Shown in pieces: positions 43,659 through 52,385 of a stretch of DNA of 64,000 bases. Numbering within the stretch: position 1 is the stretch's first letter; each line of letters begins with the position of its first letter. Where the stretch lies: NCBI GenBank assembly GCA_019925105.1, contig JAHGAU010000007.1:310001-374000 (forward strand), given 5' to 3'. The notes beneath the pieces are model-generated. The model had not been told where the DNA came from, ran no database searches, and saw only the letters and a program-made list of their open reading frames with translations. A program made the position numbers and the translations under genes. The DNA is from Niebla homalea (Eukaryota > Ascomycota > Lecanoromycetes > Lecanorales > Ramalinaceae).

Positions 43659-45970
43659 TTAGTCCACATTAGCTGATCTAAAGGGTTGGGGATCCGCTCG
43701 ATTCTGCTCTTGGGTAGAGTGTCGCGGGCGGCCTGCTCGGCCTCCCAAGCTGACTCGCGGTCGCTGGCCTCCGTCTTCCAGGCATTGGTATGCTCTTGAG
43801 ACCAGGCGGCGGAATTTTCGGCGAATTGAGGTCGGCCTTCGATTTCCCAGGGCTTCGGCTCCTTGAAAGGTTGGCTCTGGCCCTGCTGGACCAGGCGTCT
43901 TGCCTGGGCGGAGTTCTTGCCTTACGCAATATGGCCGTATCTGTTCTTCCTTTGCTTGACGCTTGGCCTCTTGAGCAAGTGCTGGCTTGGCAATCGCTTC
44001 TGCCTCCGCTTCAGCGTTGGGATGATCGTCGTAGGCGCGACTCTCAACGTGAATGCCCCAGTGTACAGCGTCGTCGACAACGGCAGCAAGCGCACTAAAC
44101 TCCTGGCCAGGAGCTCCTTTGGCATCGTGTGCTGTGTCCTTGATGGTCGGGAAGTGGCAGACAACGGCCCCAGCATACTGACAGCGTGTGAGGCCGACGT
44201 TGATCCGATTTGCCTCCTGCACGTATTTGCTGACGGTTTGCCATGACCTCAAGGGTTGCGAAGGGTCGAATGTGCCAGATGCAGGACCGCTTCCAGAACG
44301 ATTCGCAGCCACGAGATCGAGAATGACGACCGGTGATTGCTGGCCCTGGAAAGCATCGATCGTAGAGATCGTGCGTAGCTTCCCGGGGAAAGCCACGTCC
44401 CCAGTCTGGTCGACAAGCTTCCGCTTCGTTATCCCTTGCTGGCCTTTGTACATGGTCAGTATCGCGATCTGCCCAGGTTCGACTCCCTGGTTGAGGTAGC
44501 AGGCGACGAGATCGGCGCCGGCATTGGCGTTGGCGAAGTTCTGCAACGAGGTTCCACCGTTGATGTCGGGGCGTAACCGGCTGGGCAACTGACAAAGCCA
44601 CTCATGGAACCGGTAGGAGATTGTCAGCATCGAGGTCTCGCGGCCTTTTTCCACAAGGAATTCCATGAAGGAGATTTTCATGTTTGGACCAAACTCGTTG
44701 TACGTGCCTTCTATCTGGACCGGCTTCAGCTGCGAGTGATCGCCAATCACGATCAGTCCTTGCAGAGTGCTGTCGTGTGTCGCCAGGGCCACGCACATTG
44801 CGGGAATCGTCATCTGGCCGGCCTCCTCGCAGACGAGGATGGTGGCCTTGAAGCCGGAAGCGGCAATCTCTCATCCGGAGCGGAACGTGGTCGCGAGCAC
44901 GCAGTCCGCAGCCGAGATGACCCGGTTGAGCTGTGCGAGGCGCTTTGCTCTCCACTCGCGTTTGAGTCTTCCGTCGGGGGTTTGTCCACCGAGTTTGCGG
45001 ATAGTCAGGACGAGCTCCCAGTAGGCCGTGACCGAGACCCCTTATCTTCGCGTAGTGATTCTCCGTGACATCTGCTTTGGGGGCGGCGTTGTCTTCGGGT
45101 ACTGTTGTCTGAAGGCGTCGACAAAGTCTTGGTAATGGAGATTCCCAAGTTGGTGGAGTTCGCCTGCCTCTGGGTCGTAACGCTTGTCGCGCGATCTCCT
45201 TGCGACGAGGGCCAGGTGCTCTTCCTCCAGTGTTTCGAAATCCTTGAAGCGAGATTCCAACAAACCTTCATCTGTTTCATCAACATTCAAGAAGATATCG
45301 ATGGCGGCTTGCACCCTCTTCTCATCCATGAAGCCGCCTGCAGATTGGCCACCTCCAAGTAAGTCGATTTCATTGATATTGTCGACTTCGAGACGAAGCA
45401 CTTTCTTGCCGCTGCCTTTCATCAGTTTGAAGATCTGGTCGCAGGCGCTGTCGATCGAGACGTGGGTTGGACCGGCGACGTGAACTTTGTGCCCGGCCCT
45501 TAGTAAAGCTCCCACCGCCTGGACACAGACGGTCGTCTTCCCTGTGCCCGGAGGTCCCCGTATGACGGTGATGCCATTCTCGGCCTTCTTGAGCGACAGG
45601 AGGGCTGCCTTCTGCGAGGAGTTCAGCGGGTTGGAGCGCGCCTCGCACAGTGACTTGACGTGTGCAGCAAAGTCGAATTTGGCGGAGCTGCCCTTGCAGA
45701 CAGTCAGGTCTTGGAAATCGTCCGCCTTGGGCAGCGCTCTCGATGTGACGCAGGATCGGATCGTTTTCGAGAGCTGCGAGTGGGAGTTCCAACACGTGAG
45801 GAGGGAGTGGAGCTCCTGGTTCTCGTTCTTGAAATCAAGGCTCACTTCGATCCGAGCTTTAGGCAACCGATCATTCGGCAGAAAGTGCAGTCCCTGATGA
45901 AGGTCCTCGGCACGTGGAGGTTGTGCCTTGGGCGCTTTCGTAAGCCGTGCAGAGGAAAAGGATGCTGACT
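43659..45970 (-). pseudogene. NAM7/UPF1-like superfamily 1 helicase, broken by two in-frame stops
   Basis: One continuous minus-strand frame of about 770 codons encodes a SF1 helicase of the AAA_11/AAA_12 kind. Motifs in order: NPLNSSQKAALLS (Q-like), GITVIRGPPGTGKTT (Walker A), HVAGPTHVSIDSACDQI (Ia), ATILVCEEAGQM (motif II; Glu replaces the usual Asp of DEAGQ), LIVIGDHSQLKPV (III), LTISYRFHEWL (IV), ISTIDAFQGQQSPVVILDLV (V) and RINVGLTRCQYAGAVV (VI). Two stops interrupt it in the same frame: TAA at 45042-45044 and TGA at 44871-44873, and helicase sequence continues through both. Each is one C>T change from a sense codon (CAA, CGA). No ATG is found in the open 5' part (back to about 45970), so the start is also missing or in an unseen exon. 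The C-terminal 100 residues are basic and unstructured. Confidence 0.8.
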
Positions 45971-46127
45971 AGTCGTATATATTTAGAAATGTGATACTCG
46001 TAAGTTCATATAGAATGGTAATTTGCTGAAACTAGTGGTGTGCTATAGGTAGGTGATATTGAAAGAATATAGGAGTCGGTATTTCCTGAGGTGTAGGAAC
46101 AAGTATTAAGAATAATGAGTGTCTGAA

Positions 46128-46410
46128 AGAGAGCTGGTGGCGTTGCCTCTGGGTGCCATCGTTTCAAGGTGTTGAAATTATATTGGTAAGGAAAATCCCC
46201 AAGTTGCTGGACTTCGCCTGCCTCTGAGTCTTAAGGCTTATCGCGGGGTCTCCCTGCGGTGAGGGTCAGGTGCTCTTCCTCCAGTGTATCAACGCCGTTG
46301 AGGTAAGCGTCCAACTCTGTATACTCCTCGAGTCCAAGAGATTGTTGATGGCCTCCGCAAGTGTTCGCGTCGTTCAGGGTTCCACTTACGGATTGGCTGC
46401 CCAGACCAGC
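46128..46410 (-). pseudogene. Relic of a second helicase copy
   Basis: About 280 nt align on the plus strand to 45070-45360 of the helicase gene. Shared blocks include CCCAAGTTG.TGGA.TTCGCCTGCCTCTG and CAGGTGCTCTTCCTCCAGTG, in the same order and spacing. The relic has many substitutions and an altered frame, and no other part of the helicase is recognisable around it. Confidence 0.7.
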
Positions 46411-47811
46411 GTCTGCACAAGGCAGGGAGACGTATAGATTGATGTAGAATTCCGATCACATATAACAGATCCCTACATGTCCTCCGGTTGGTGAGGAGAG
46501 CATTGTCGCCGTGTCTCTCGCTGAGGGGATCAAGCATTACTGGTGCAAGGCGTGACAGTAGACTTTGAACAATATAGGCTGTGGTTGCTATTGGCATTCC
46601 AACCTTTGTAGATTGGAAATTCATAATGAAGAGCGTGATCGAGACAGAAAGCGCCGGGGTGCATGCGAGTTTTAAGTAATTTGCAGCCTTCTGCTTCGGT
46701 CGAAAGACAAGCGGCCTTCACAAGCACAGGTGAAATTGCCTTTGTGTTAAGGAAGAGTGACATTATGTCGTGACACGACAAGAGCCATCACGGTTGTATG
46801 TGAATTATCTGAGTGCTGCTAGCTCAATGCCTAGATGAGAGGGGTAGCGGATCCGGATGTTAAAGCATTTGAATTGCGTATTATGGGTGGTTTTGTATTT
46901 GATAATGGTCAAAACACAAGTCAAAGTACATGGGGAGAAGAGGGAAAGCTGGGGGTCTGGGGCCTTTTATACCCTCCACGTAACACTCCTCGTAACACAT
47001 CTGTTGTCAGGACACCCGACTGTTGAGTGCTGATAGCGTGGTGTTGTCACGGTTGTGTGTGAAGCAACCAATGCGTTTAGCTCACTCTATGCCTCCACCG
47101 CCTCGATGGACCAATAACGCAATTGTACTGGCTGCTCCAGAAATTTTGTCGAATTGGTTTCCAATAGTTCGTGCCGCTGGCCAAGGACGTACGACATCTA
47201 TGAGCATCTCCTTGCTGCTCAGCCCCTGGCATTTCAATTGCAATTCGTATGGGAATGAAGACGTGAATGTCTATAAATGTAGCCGCTTATTCATCAAGCA
47301 AATGAAAAGCACTTCAAGCTTTAACATAGAGATGTGTTCGTGAATGCTAGCCTCGGAAATGAAATTGAGGTCATAAGGGGTCCGGCCGAATCATGCCCTT
47401 GTACGCAGGTGCAGAGTCATCCCTGGTACAAAATAACTTGTATGAGGAGAGAAGTGGCAGAGGCAGGATAGACAGTATAGAACAGACAAAAATAAACACA
47501 CTCCTACTTTCCTTGTCAAGATGTGATGGCTCAAGAGTGCATGAGTGTTGTGTGATAGAGAGTGATGATGTGGGATAGATTATAGATACCACAAACGTCC
47601 CCCACCTTTAACTTTTGTTTGCCTTCACTGATTTGCTTTGTGATGACAGCTCCTTATTGGGACTAGCGTCAACACAATCGTCCAAGTCAAGTTTCCGTCT
47701 ATCCTGCTGCCTCTTCTCTCCTCATACAGCTCATTTCACATCAGCCTTCGATCACTCTACACCTGCACAATCTGACTGTTGACATCCACAGTAAGTAACT
47801 CCGGCCACGGG

Positions 47812-48110
47812 TCCATCTGCCTTGTGCAGATGGGCCCGTCTAGATACTAACCAACCGAGCGTCGGGGCAATCCTGGCGTCTCTCAAAAAAACAAAAAACA
47901 TAACACTCCCAAGCAGGATGTTCCCCCTGCATCATCTCAGGCTGGACATCAAGGCCAGTGTGTCGTGTCCATCTGCCTTGTGCAGATGGACAAGTCTACT
48001 AACAACCCGAGCGCCGCGGGCAACCCGGGCGTCTCTTTACCAAAAAAAATCAAAACCCTCCCAGGGAGGATGCTCCCTGTGCATCACCTCAGGCCGACCA
48101 GCAAGGCAGG
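47812..48110 (+). repeat. Tandem ~156-bp repeat pair, each with a CCATCTGC/GCAGATGG stem-loop
   Basis: Unit 1 starts at 47812 and unit 2 at 47968. Each begins TCCATCTGCCTTGTGCAGATGG, a perfect 8-bp inverted repeat around a CTTGT loop. Each continues with related sequence (CTA..AACAACCGAGCG, GGGCAA.CC.GGCGTCTCT, an A-run, GGATG.TCCC.TGCATCA.CTCAGGC, then CA.CAAGGC). The two units have diverged by substitutions and small indels. Confidence 0.75.
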
Positions 48111-48210
48111 GGCTTGAGTCTAGCACTAGCCTGTGGGCGAGTCTGCCACGCGGACGACATCCTGGCGGTCACCAAGCCTTTATCGCAGCGAAGAGACGGG
48201 AACGATGGCA
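48107..48210 (+). repeat. Fragment duplicated from the 3' half of G4
   Basis: The sequence GGGCGAGTCTGCCACGCGGACGACATCCTGGCGGTCACCAAGCCTTTATCGCAGCGAAGAGACGGGAA-type stretch (seen here as GACGACATCCTGGCG and TCGCAGCGAAGAGAC) matches 49938-50013 inside G4 at high identity and in the same orientation. Confidence 0.75.
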
Positions 48211-48304
48211 AACAAAATAGAAAGGTGGGGGACGCGTGTGGGAGCTATCCCGTCTTGTTATCACTCAATGATCACGCCTTCTCGAATCATCACATTTTGA
48301 TAAG

Positions 48305-48394
48305 GTAAGTTTCCTTGGTGTTTGTTTTTGCTTTTTCTGTACTCTTAGGCAGGCGGGTACCCGCTTGTTCTTTTAAAAAAAAACCCCCTCCCCA
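48305..48394 (+). promoter_or_regulatory. G4 5' leader: candidate intron and TTGTTCTTTTAAAA pre-ATG motif
   Basis: Donor AAG/GTAAGTTT at 48305 and acceptor CTCTTAG at 48348 bound a possible 44-nt leader intron. The remaining leader, GCAGGCGGGTACCCGCTTG then TTCTTTTAAAAAAAAA, runs to the ATG at 48395. The same layout (GT..AG intron, CTTTWWAAA, ATG) precedes G1, G2 and G3. Confidence 0.5.
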
Positions 48395-50592
48395 ATGTCG
48401 GCCACAAGCCAACATCCTCCTTCCCGTGCTGCTGGCGGAAGTCCGACTTCTCCCTCGTCGGCTCCGCAGTCTGGACTTTCCGTTGGTGACCTGGAGCGGC
48501 AGCTCAGGGTCGCCGAAGAGGAGATGCCTAATCTCAAGAAGGCGAATCTTGATCTCCCGGAGGCCAATCTTGATCTCCAGCAGGCGAATATTGATCTCCA
48601 GAAGGAGAACGTTTTCCTCCAAGAGCAGCTTATAGACGGGGAGGACACCGTTCGCACACTGACAGAGACGAATACCCGGTTGACGCAGCGACCGCCAGTA
48701 GAAGACATGCTGGAGCTATCTTCTCGATTGGAGGACTGCGAACAAGAGATCAAGTTCAAGGATGAGAAACTCCGACGCTTTCAAACCTTTTTTGATCGCG
48801 CACGCGCTAATGCTCTTGAGGCTTGTGCGGAGATGAGCTTGATCGGCGTGCTTGAGGATCGCCCCGGTGACGACGACAGTGCTGGGACACAAGATCCGCC
48901 TTCTCAATTGGGAGGAGGCGAGGATGACCAGCAATCGGTGGATTCAGACTCCAAAGACATCGGGACTGGAGTCAACGAAGCGAGCAAGGCTCCAAGGGAT
49001 GAACCCGGACTTGGAAGTGACCTTGGATCACTAACCGCTCGAGTCGATGACACGGACGACGAAAAGAGCCCTGCCAGTGTTTTTGGCACCGTCAATAGGC
49101 CTTGGGATATGTCGCCTACTTCAGATTTTGACCCAGATGCAGACAGCTTTATGCAACTGTCCAAACCGGACCATCCTCCAGCTCCACCTGTGGAGCTTTC
49201 GCAACGACCAGATCCGGGCCAAGTCCAGTCTGCCGAAAACCCCCTAAGCAAAAGACAATGCCGTCACCAGCCATGCCATGGATGTCACAAGCCATGGCGT
49301 CGAGGCCACGGAGTCTGTTGAGGTCCTCCGCGCCCTCCCAGTCCATGGGGTTTCTGCCCAGCTCGGCTGTGCAAAATTGGCAAAACATCGCGACGGAGAA
49401 CCCAGGAAAGGAGCGATTGGAGGCCAACAAAGCAATGAGTGAGAACCTAACTCGTTTGGACCAAGACGAAGTCAAGGGCAAGACGCCAATTGCAGCCAAT
49501 GAGTTATTTCATGTCTCGTACCTGGCCAAGACCACCAATGATAAGGGGGTGGAGAAGCTCACTCGGGTAACGAAGGTGGATGTCCCTAGCCAGAGACCGG
49601 TCTCCAGTTACGACATAGAACCTAAGGGCAAACCAGAGGTTGAAATAAAAGAGGCTGCGAAGGTCGAGTCAACACCACCTCCGCACTTGGCGTCTGGAGG
49701 TAAGGTGAGCGAGATCGCCCAGACGCCTCAGAAGATGTCTATCAGATCCAAGGCGACACAGGATGAAGTCAGTGTTGGACAAACGCTCGAAGAATCAGGT
49801 GAGCAAGGTAGGATAATGAAAGAGGAGATGAGAGCGCTCGTACTCCAAGATTGGACTTTCGCGGCGGCGCTGGCAAAGGTCAATTCTGAGTGGCAGCAGC
49901 CAGAGGAAAGGCATCCTCCCCTTAAGTGCAGGACTGACGTGGGCGCGAGTCTGCCACCCAGACGACATCCTGGCGCCATTCAAGGCCTTGTCGCAGCGAA
50001 GAGACAGGAATTGACCGAGTGGCACGCACGCAATGATGCATCTGCCACTACTGCATCTGCTGCAAAACGACCAGGGCCTGCCAGTGACAATAAATCGAGC
50101 AAACGATTGCAGGGCGACCGCGTCGAGGAATTGGGTAAGTTGCCAGAGGCTGCAGTCAAGCGATATCCGTACACCAAGAATTTTCGATTCCACAATTGCT
50201 TTACGCAGGTCACTTTTCCTGACACAAGGGGTGCCATTGGATTCGGCAGCGCGTTCGAGCAGTCCACGGGCACCGCGGCCAAAGTGAAAGTAGTGACTCA
50301 CGGAAAATCCGGACATCCCAGCATTACTTTGAAAACGGGAATGGACAAGGATAGCCTGAAGGAGCAAGTTGAATTTGAAAAAAAAGATGGGTCCCTCGTC
50401 AAAATGGGTTGGAAGCCCGTCATCAAAACTGGAGAATCTTACCATGTACAGAATTTCAGCTGCGGCCTGGTGTCAGAGTCCGAGGTGTTCAGCCATTCGG
50501 ATGTCCAGTTTGATCAATATCAAGACAGTAACGGACGGCTTCCGACTTTCCAGCCCGTACGAGGCAGAGTACTGGCGACGTCTCATTCGTAA
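48395..50592 (+). pseudogene. G4: coiled-coil protein with disrupted reading frame
   Basis: Frame 1 runs 48395-49321 from a good ATG. Frame 2 runs to 50592 and is clearly protein-like from about 49370. Between them (49240-49440) all three frames contain protein-like stretches, so one or two indels or an unrecognised intron separate the halves. The N-terminal half has a striking perfect heptad series (KKANLDL-PEANLDL-QQANIDL-QKENVFL), then LEDCEQEIKFKDEKLRRFQTFFDRARANALE and an acidic Ser/Asp-rich linker. The C-terminal half has a charged linker, a helical LVLQDWTFAAALAKVN motif, and a compact end (KRYPYTKNFRFHNCFTQVTFPDTRGAIGFGSAF, MGWKPVIKTGESYHVQNFSCGLVS). I recognise no family. Partial copies of this gene flank it on both sides. 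Confidence 0.55.
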
Positions 50593-50789
50593 AGGCGATG
50601 TAGCAGCCAGGAAATGGCCATCTGCCTGGATAATGTCTAAGGCAGAGCAGGATACCAACGTCACGGTCCAGGCCTGATTCAAGAGTCAGTTAGGCACCTC
50701 AAGATGTGTCTCATTGATTGGCAATCCATTCAACCCCTGCGTCGATGACCGTTCCCCATGGCATCACCAATGCTATCAAGGGTCGGATG

Positions 50790-51127
50790 GAGTGGCTATG
50801 TTCCACGAACAGGGGGGGAATAAAGCCCTCAAGATTCGGCTTGCTGCCTCGGAAGAAACAGTGCGGACACCAACGGAGACGAATGCATCCCTGACGCAGC
50901 GACCGACAGCAGAAGCTCTGTCTCCATATGAGGCGCCAATCCAGGAGCTGGAGTCTCCAAGTGAGGGAAAGAGTAAAAAGATCAGATCCAAGGACACGGA
51001 GGGTAAAGCCAGACCCAAACGGACGCCGTTTAGAACAGATGACAAGGTGGCCACGCTGGTCAGCCACGGTTGGTCTTTTATGGAAGCGATAGACAAAGTC
51101 TTTGGTGAGACAAAGCAGGTGAAATAA
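50790..51127 (+). pseudogene. Partial diverged copy of G4
   Basis: An open frame here encodes EETVRTPTETNASLTQRPTAEAL, matching G4 DTVRTLTETNTRLTQRPPVEDM, and ends DDKVATLVSHGWSFMEAIDKVFGETKQVK, resembling the G4 motif LVLQDWTFAAALAKVNSEW. The two G4 segments are joined directly, without the G4 middle part, so this is a shortened relic or a minimal paralogue. Confidence 0.6.
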
Positions 51128-51568
51128 TACCCTAGAAAGCTAGGCTAGATCATCATGGATTACGATGATCTAGGCTCTAAGCCTCCAAAGGTGCTCGGTC
51201 TACGCATTCAGACTTCGACAAGTCGTATTTAGATAAGTCGACTGAGTGGGAGGACGGACCCACTGGAATAGAAGCGCCACAACCTTCGGTATCTCAACAG
51301 CCACGGAGGGTCCCGGTCTGAGGGCGAGCTTTGTCAATTGCATCGTCAGCACGAAGAGTGGGAGTACAGGACACCAGTAACTGGTGGCTAGTAGGCTATG
51401 GTGAAAGCCCGGACTGTTTCAGAACACATGCTGTGTGTGAGGTCTAAGGATTACATGGCCTCAAGGTTAGAAGCAAGCGCGATAGAAACCATCTCTACTA
51501 ATGCGACTGGGCAGACACCAATTAAACACATGGACTCAGGCTTGTGCAGATAATGCTTATTCTGGTAG
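51128..51568. other. Non-coding stretch
   Basis: No gene is seen. It contains a short run of imperfect palindromes (GACAAGTCGTATTTAGATAAGTCGACTGAG and GATCATCATGGATTACGATGATC-like sequence near 51149-51172). Confidence 0.4.
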
Positions 51569-52187
51569 ATGATAAGCAAAGACGTCGTATTTCTGACCGC
51601 TAAAAATAGGAACGACGAGAAGGGAACGACTTTCATTCTGACTGCAACCAGAGAGAGTACTGAATCACAAGTCCTTACAAAGAGCATGCAGCAATTTCGT
51701 GCGCGATACCCGAAAAGTAGGGGAATCAAGAAAGATGATTGGGGGAGCGCGCAGGACGAGATCTTGACGAGACCTTCAAATCGGAGGAAAGGAGGACATG
51801 GATTGCTCTGTAAAGGCGGCATTCGCTGTTGTTTCCAGGACTAAGACCGATGATAAGGTGTCTTGGTACATAGCTTCCACGCTCGTTCAGTATCGCCTCC
51901 GCGTGCAGCTCGACGAAGACTCACCAAGTCCATTTTCAGATGACCAACCCATGTCAGAGTTTGATGACAACGTCCAGCCTGGCATGATGCTAATCCTGGC
52001 CAGTTTGCAATCGGAATCTGGAGACCTTATTTTGGTTACACTCTCACATCAACCAAAGTCTTCGCCCACCCTTGAAACTTGGGGTTCCCACTCCAGCATT
52101 GTCTTTACAGCCTTCCAAAAAACCGCCAAAAATCGGAAATATCAGGAGTATCTTGAAACCTGGAAATGCAAAATTGAGATGGTCTGA
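51569..52187 (+). other. Possible small orphan gene (two overlapping frames)
   Basis: Two overlapping plus-strand frames, 51569-51844 (91 aa) and 51798-52187 (129 aa from ATG at 51798). The second is the more protein-like (VKAAFAVVSRTKTDDKVSWYIASTLVQYRLRVQL, DDNVQPGMMLILASLQSESGDLILVTLSHQ), with alternating strands suggestive of a small beta fold. A frameshift or intron could join them. I recognise no family, and this is a weak call at the right end of the island. Confidence 0.3.
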
Positions 52188-52385
52188 TCCCATCCGAGCT
52201 CGTCAGACACTTGGATTTTCAAAGGTGAGAACTTCCATTTGAATGGACGCGGAGGTATCGGACACTCATAACCCTAGACTTAGTACTAAAGCTTCTCTAG
52301 TGATAAGATTATCCGTATCTCATTCAGTACGTCATCTCCAATATCACCAATCTGTCCACCAGAGTGACATTGGTTGCTGCAGTCA

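Larger units (their letters stand above)
45971..48394. other. Decayed stretch with helicase relic, repeats and the G4 upstream region
   Basis: About 2.4 kb without an intact gene. It holds the relic of a second helicase copy (46128-46410), two CGTAACAC boxes near 46979-46998, a C/T-rich promoter-like stretch at 47680-47780, a 156-bp tandem repeat pair (47812-48115), a fragment duplicated from the G4 3' half, and the G4 leader. Confidence 0.5.

Noticed and set aside
45005..45286. Separate small minus-strand gene between the helicase halves
   Set aside because: The helicase frame itself runs through this stretch in register on both sides; the small frame is a shadow.
47822..48220. 132-codon frame through the tandem repeats upstream of G4
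   Set aside because: It runs across two repeat units and a duplicated G4 fragment and starts at a non-conserved Met inside the hairpin; better explained as repeat DNA.
29466..52187. CRISPR array, integrated virus or bacterial transfer as an explanation of the island
   Set aside because: No regularly spaced short repeats, no capsid, polymerase or integrase gene, and no operon-like or ribosome-binding-site spacing; the leaders look eukaryotic.
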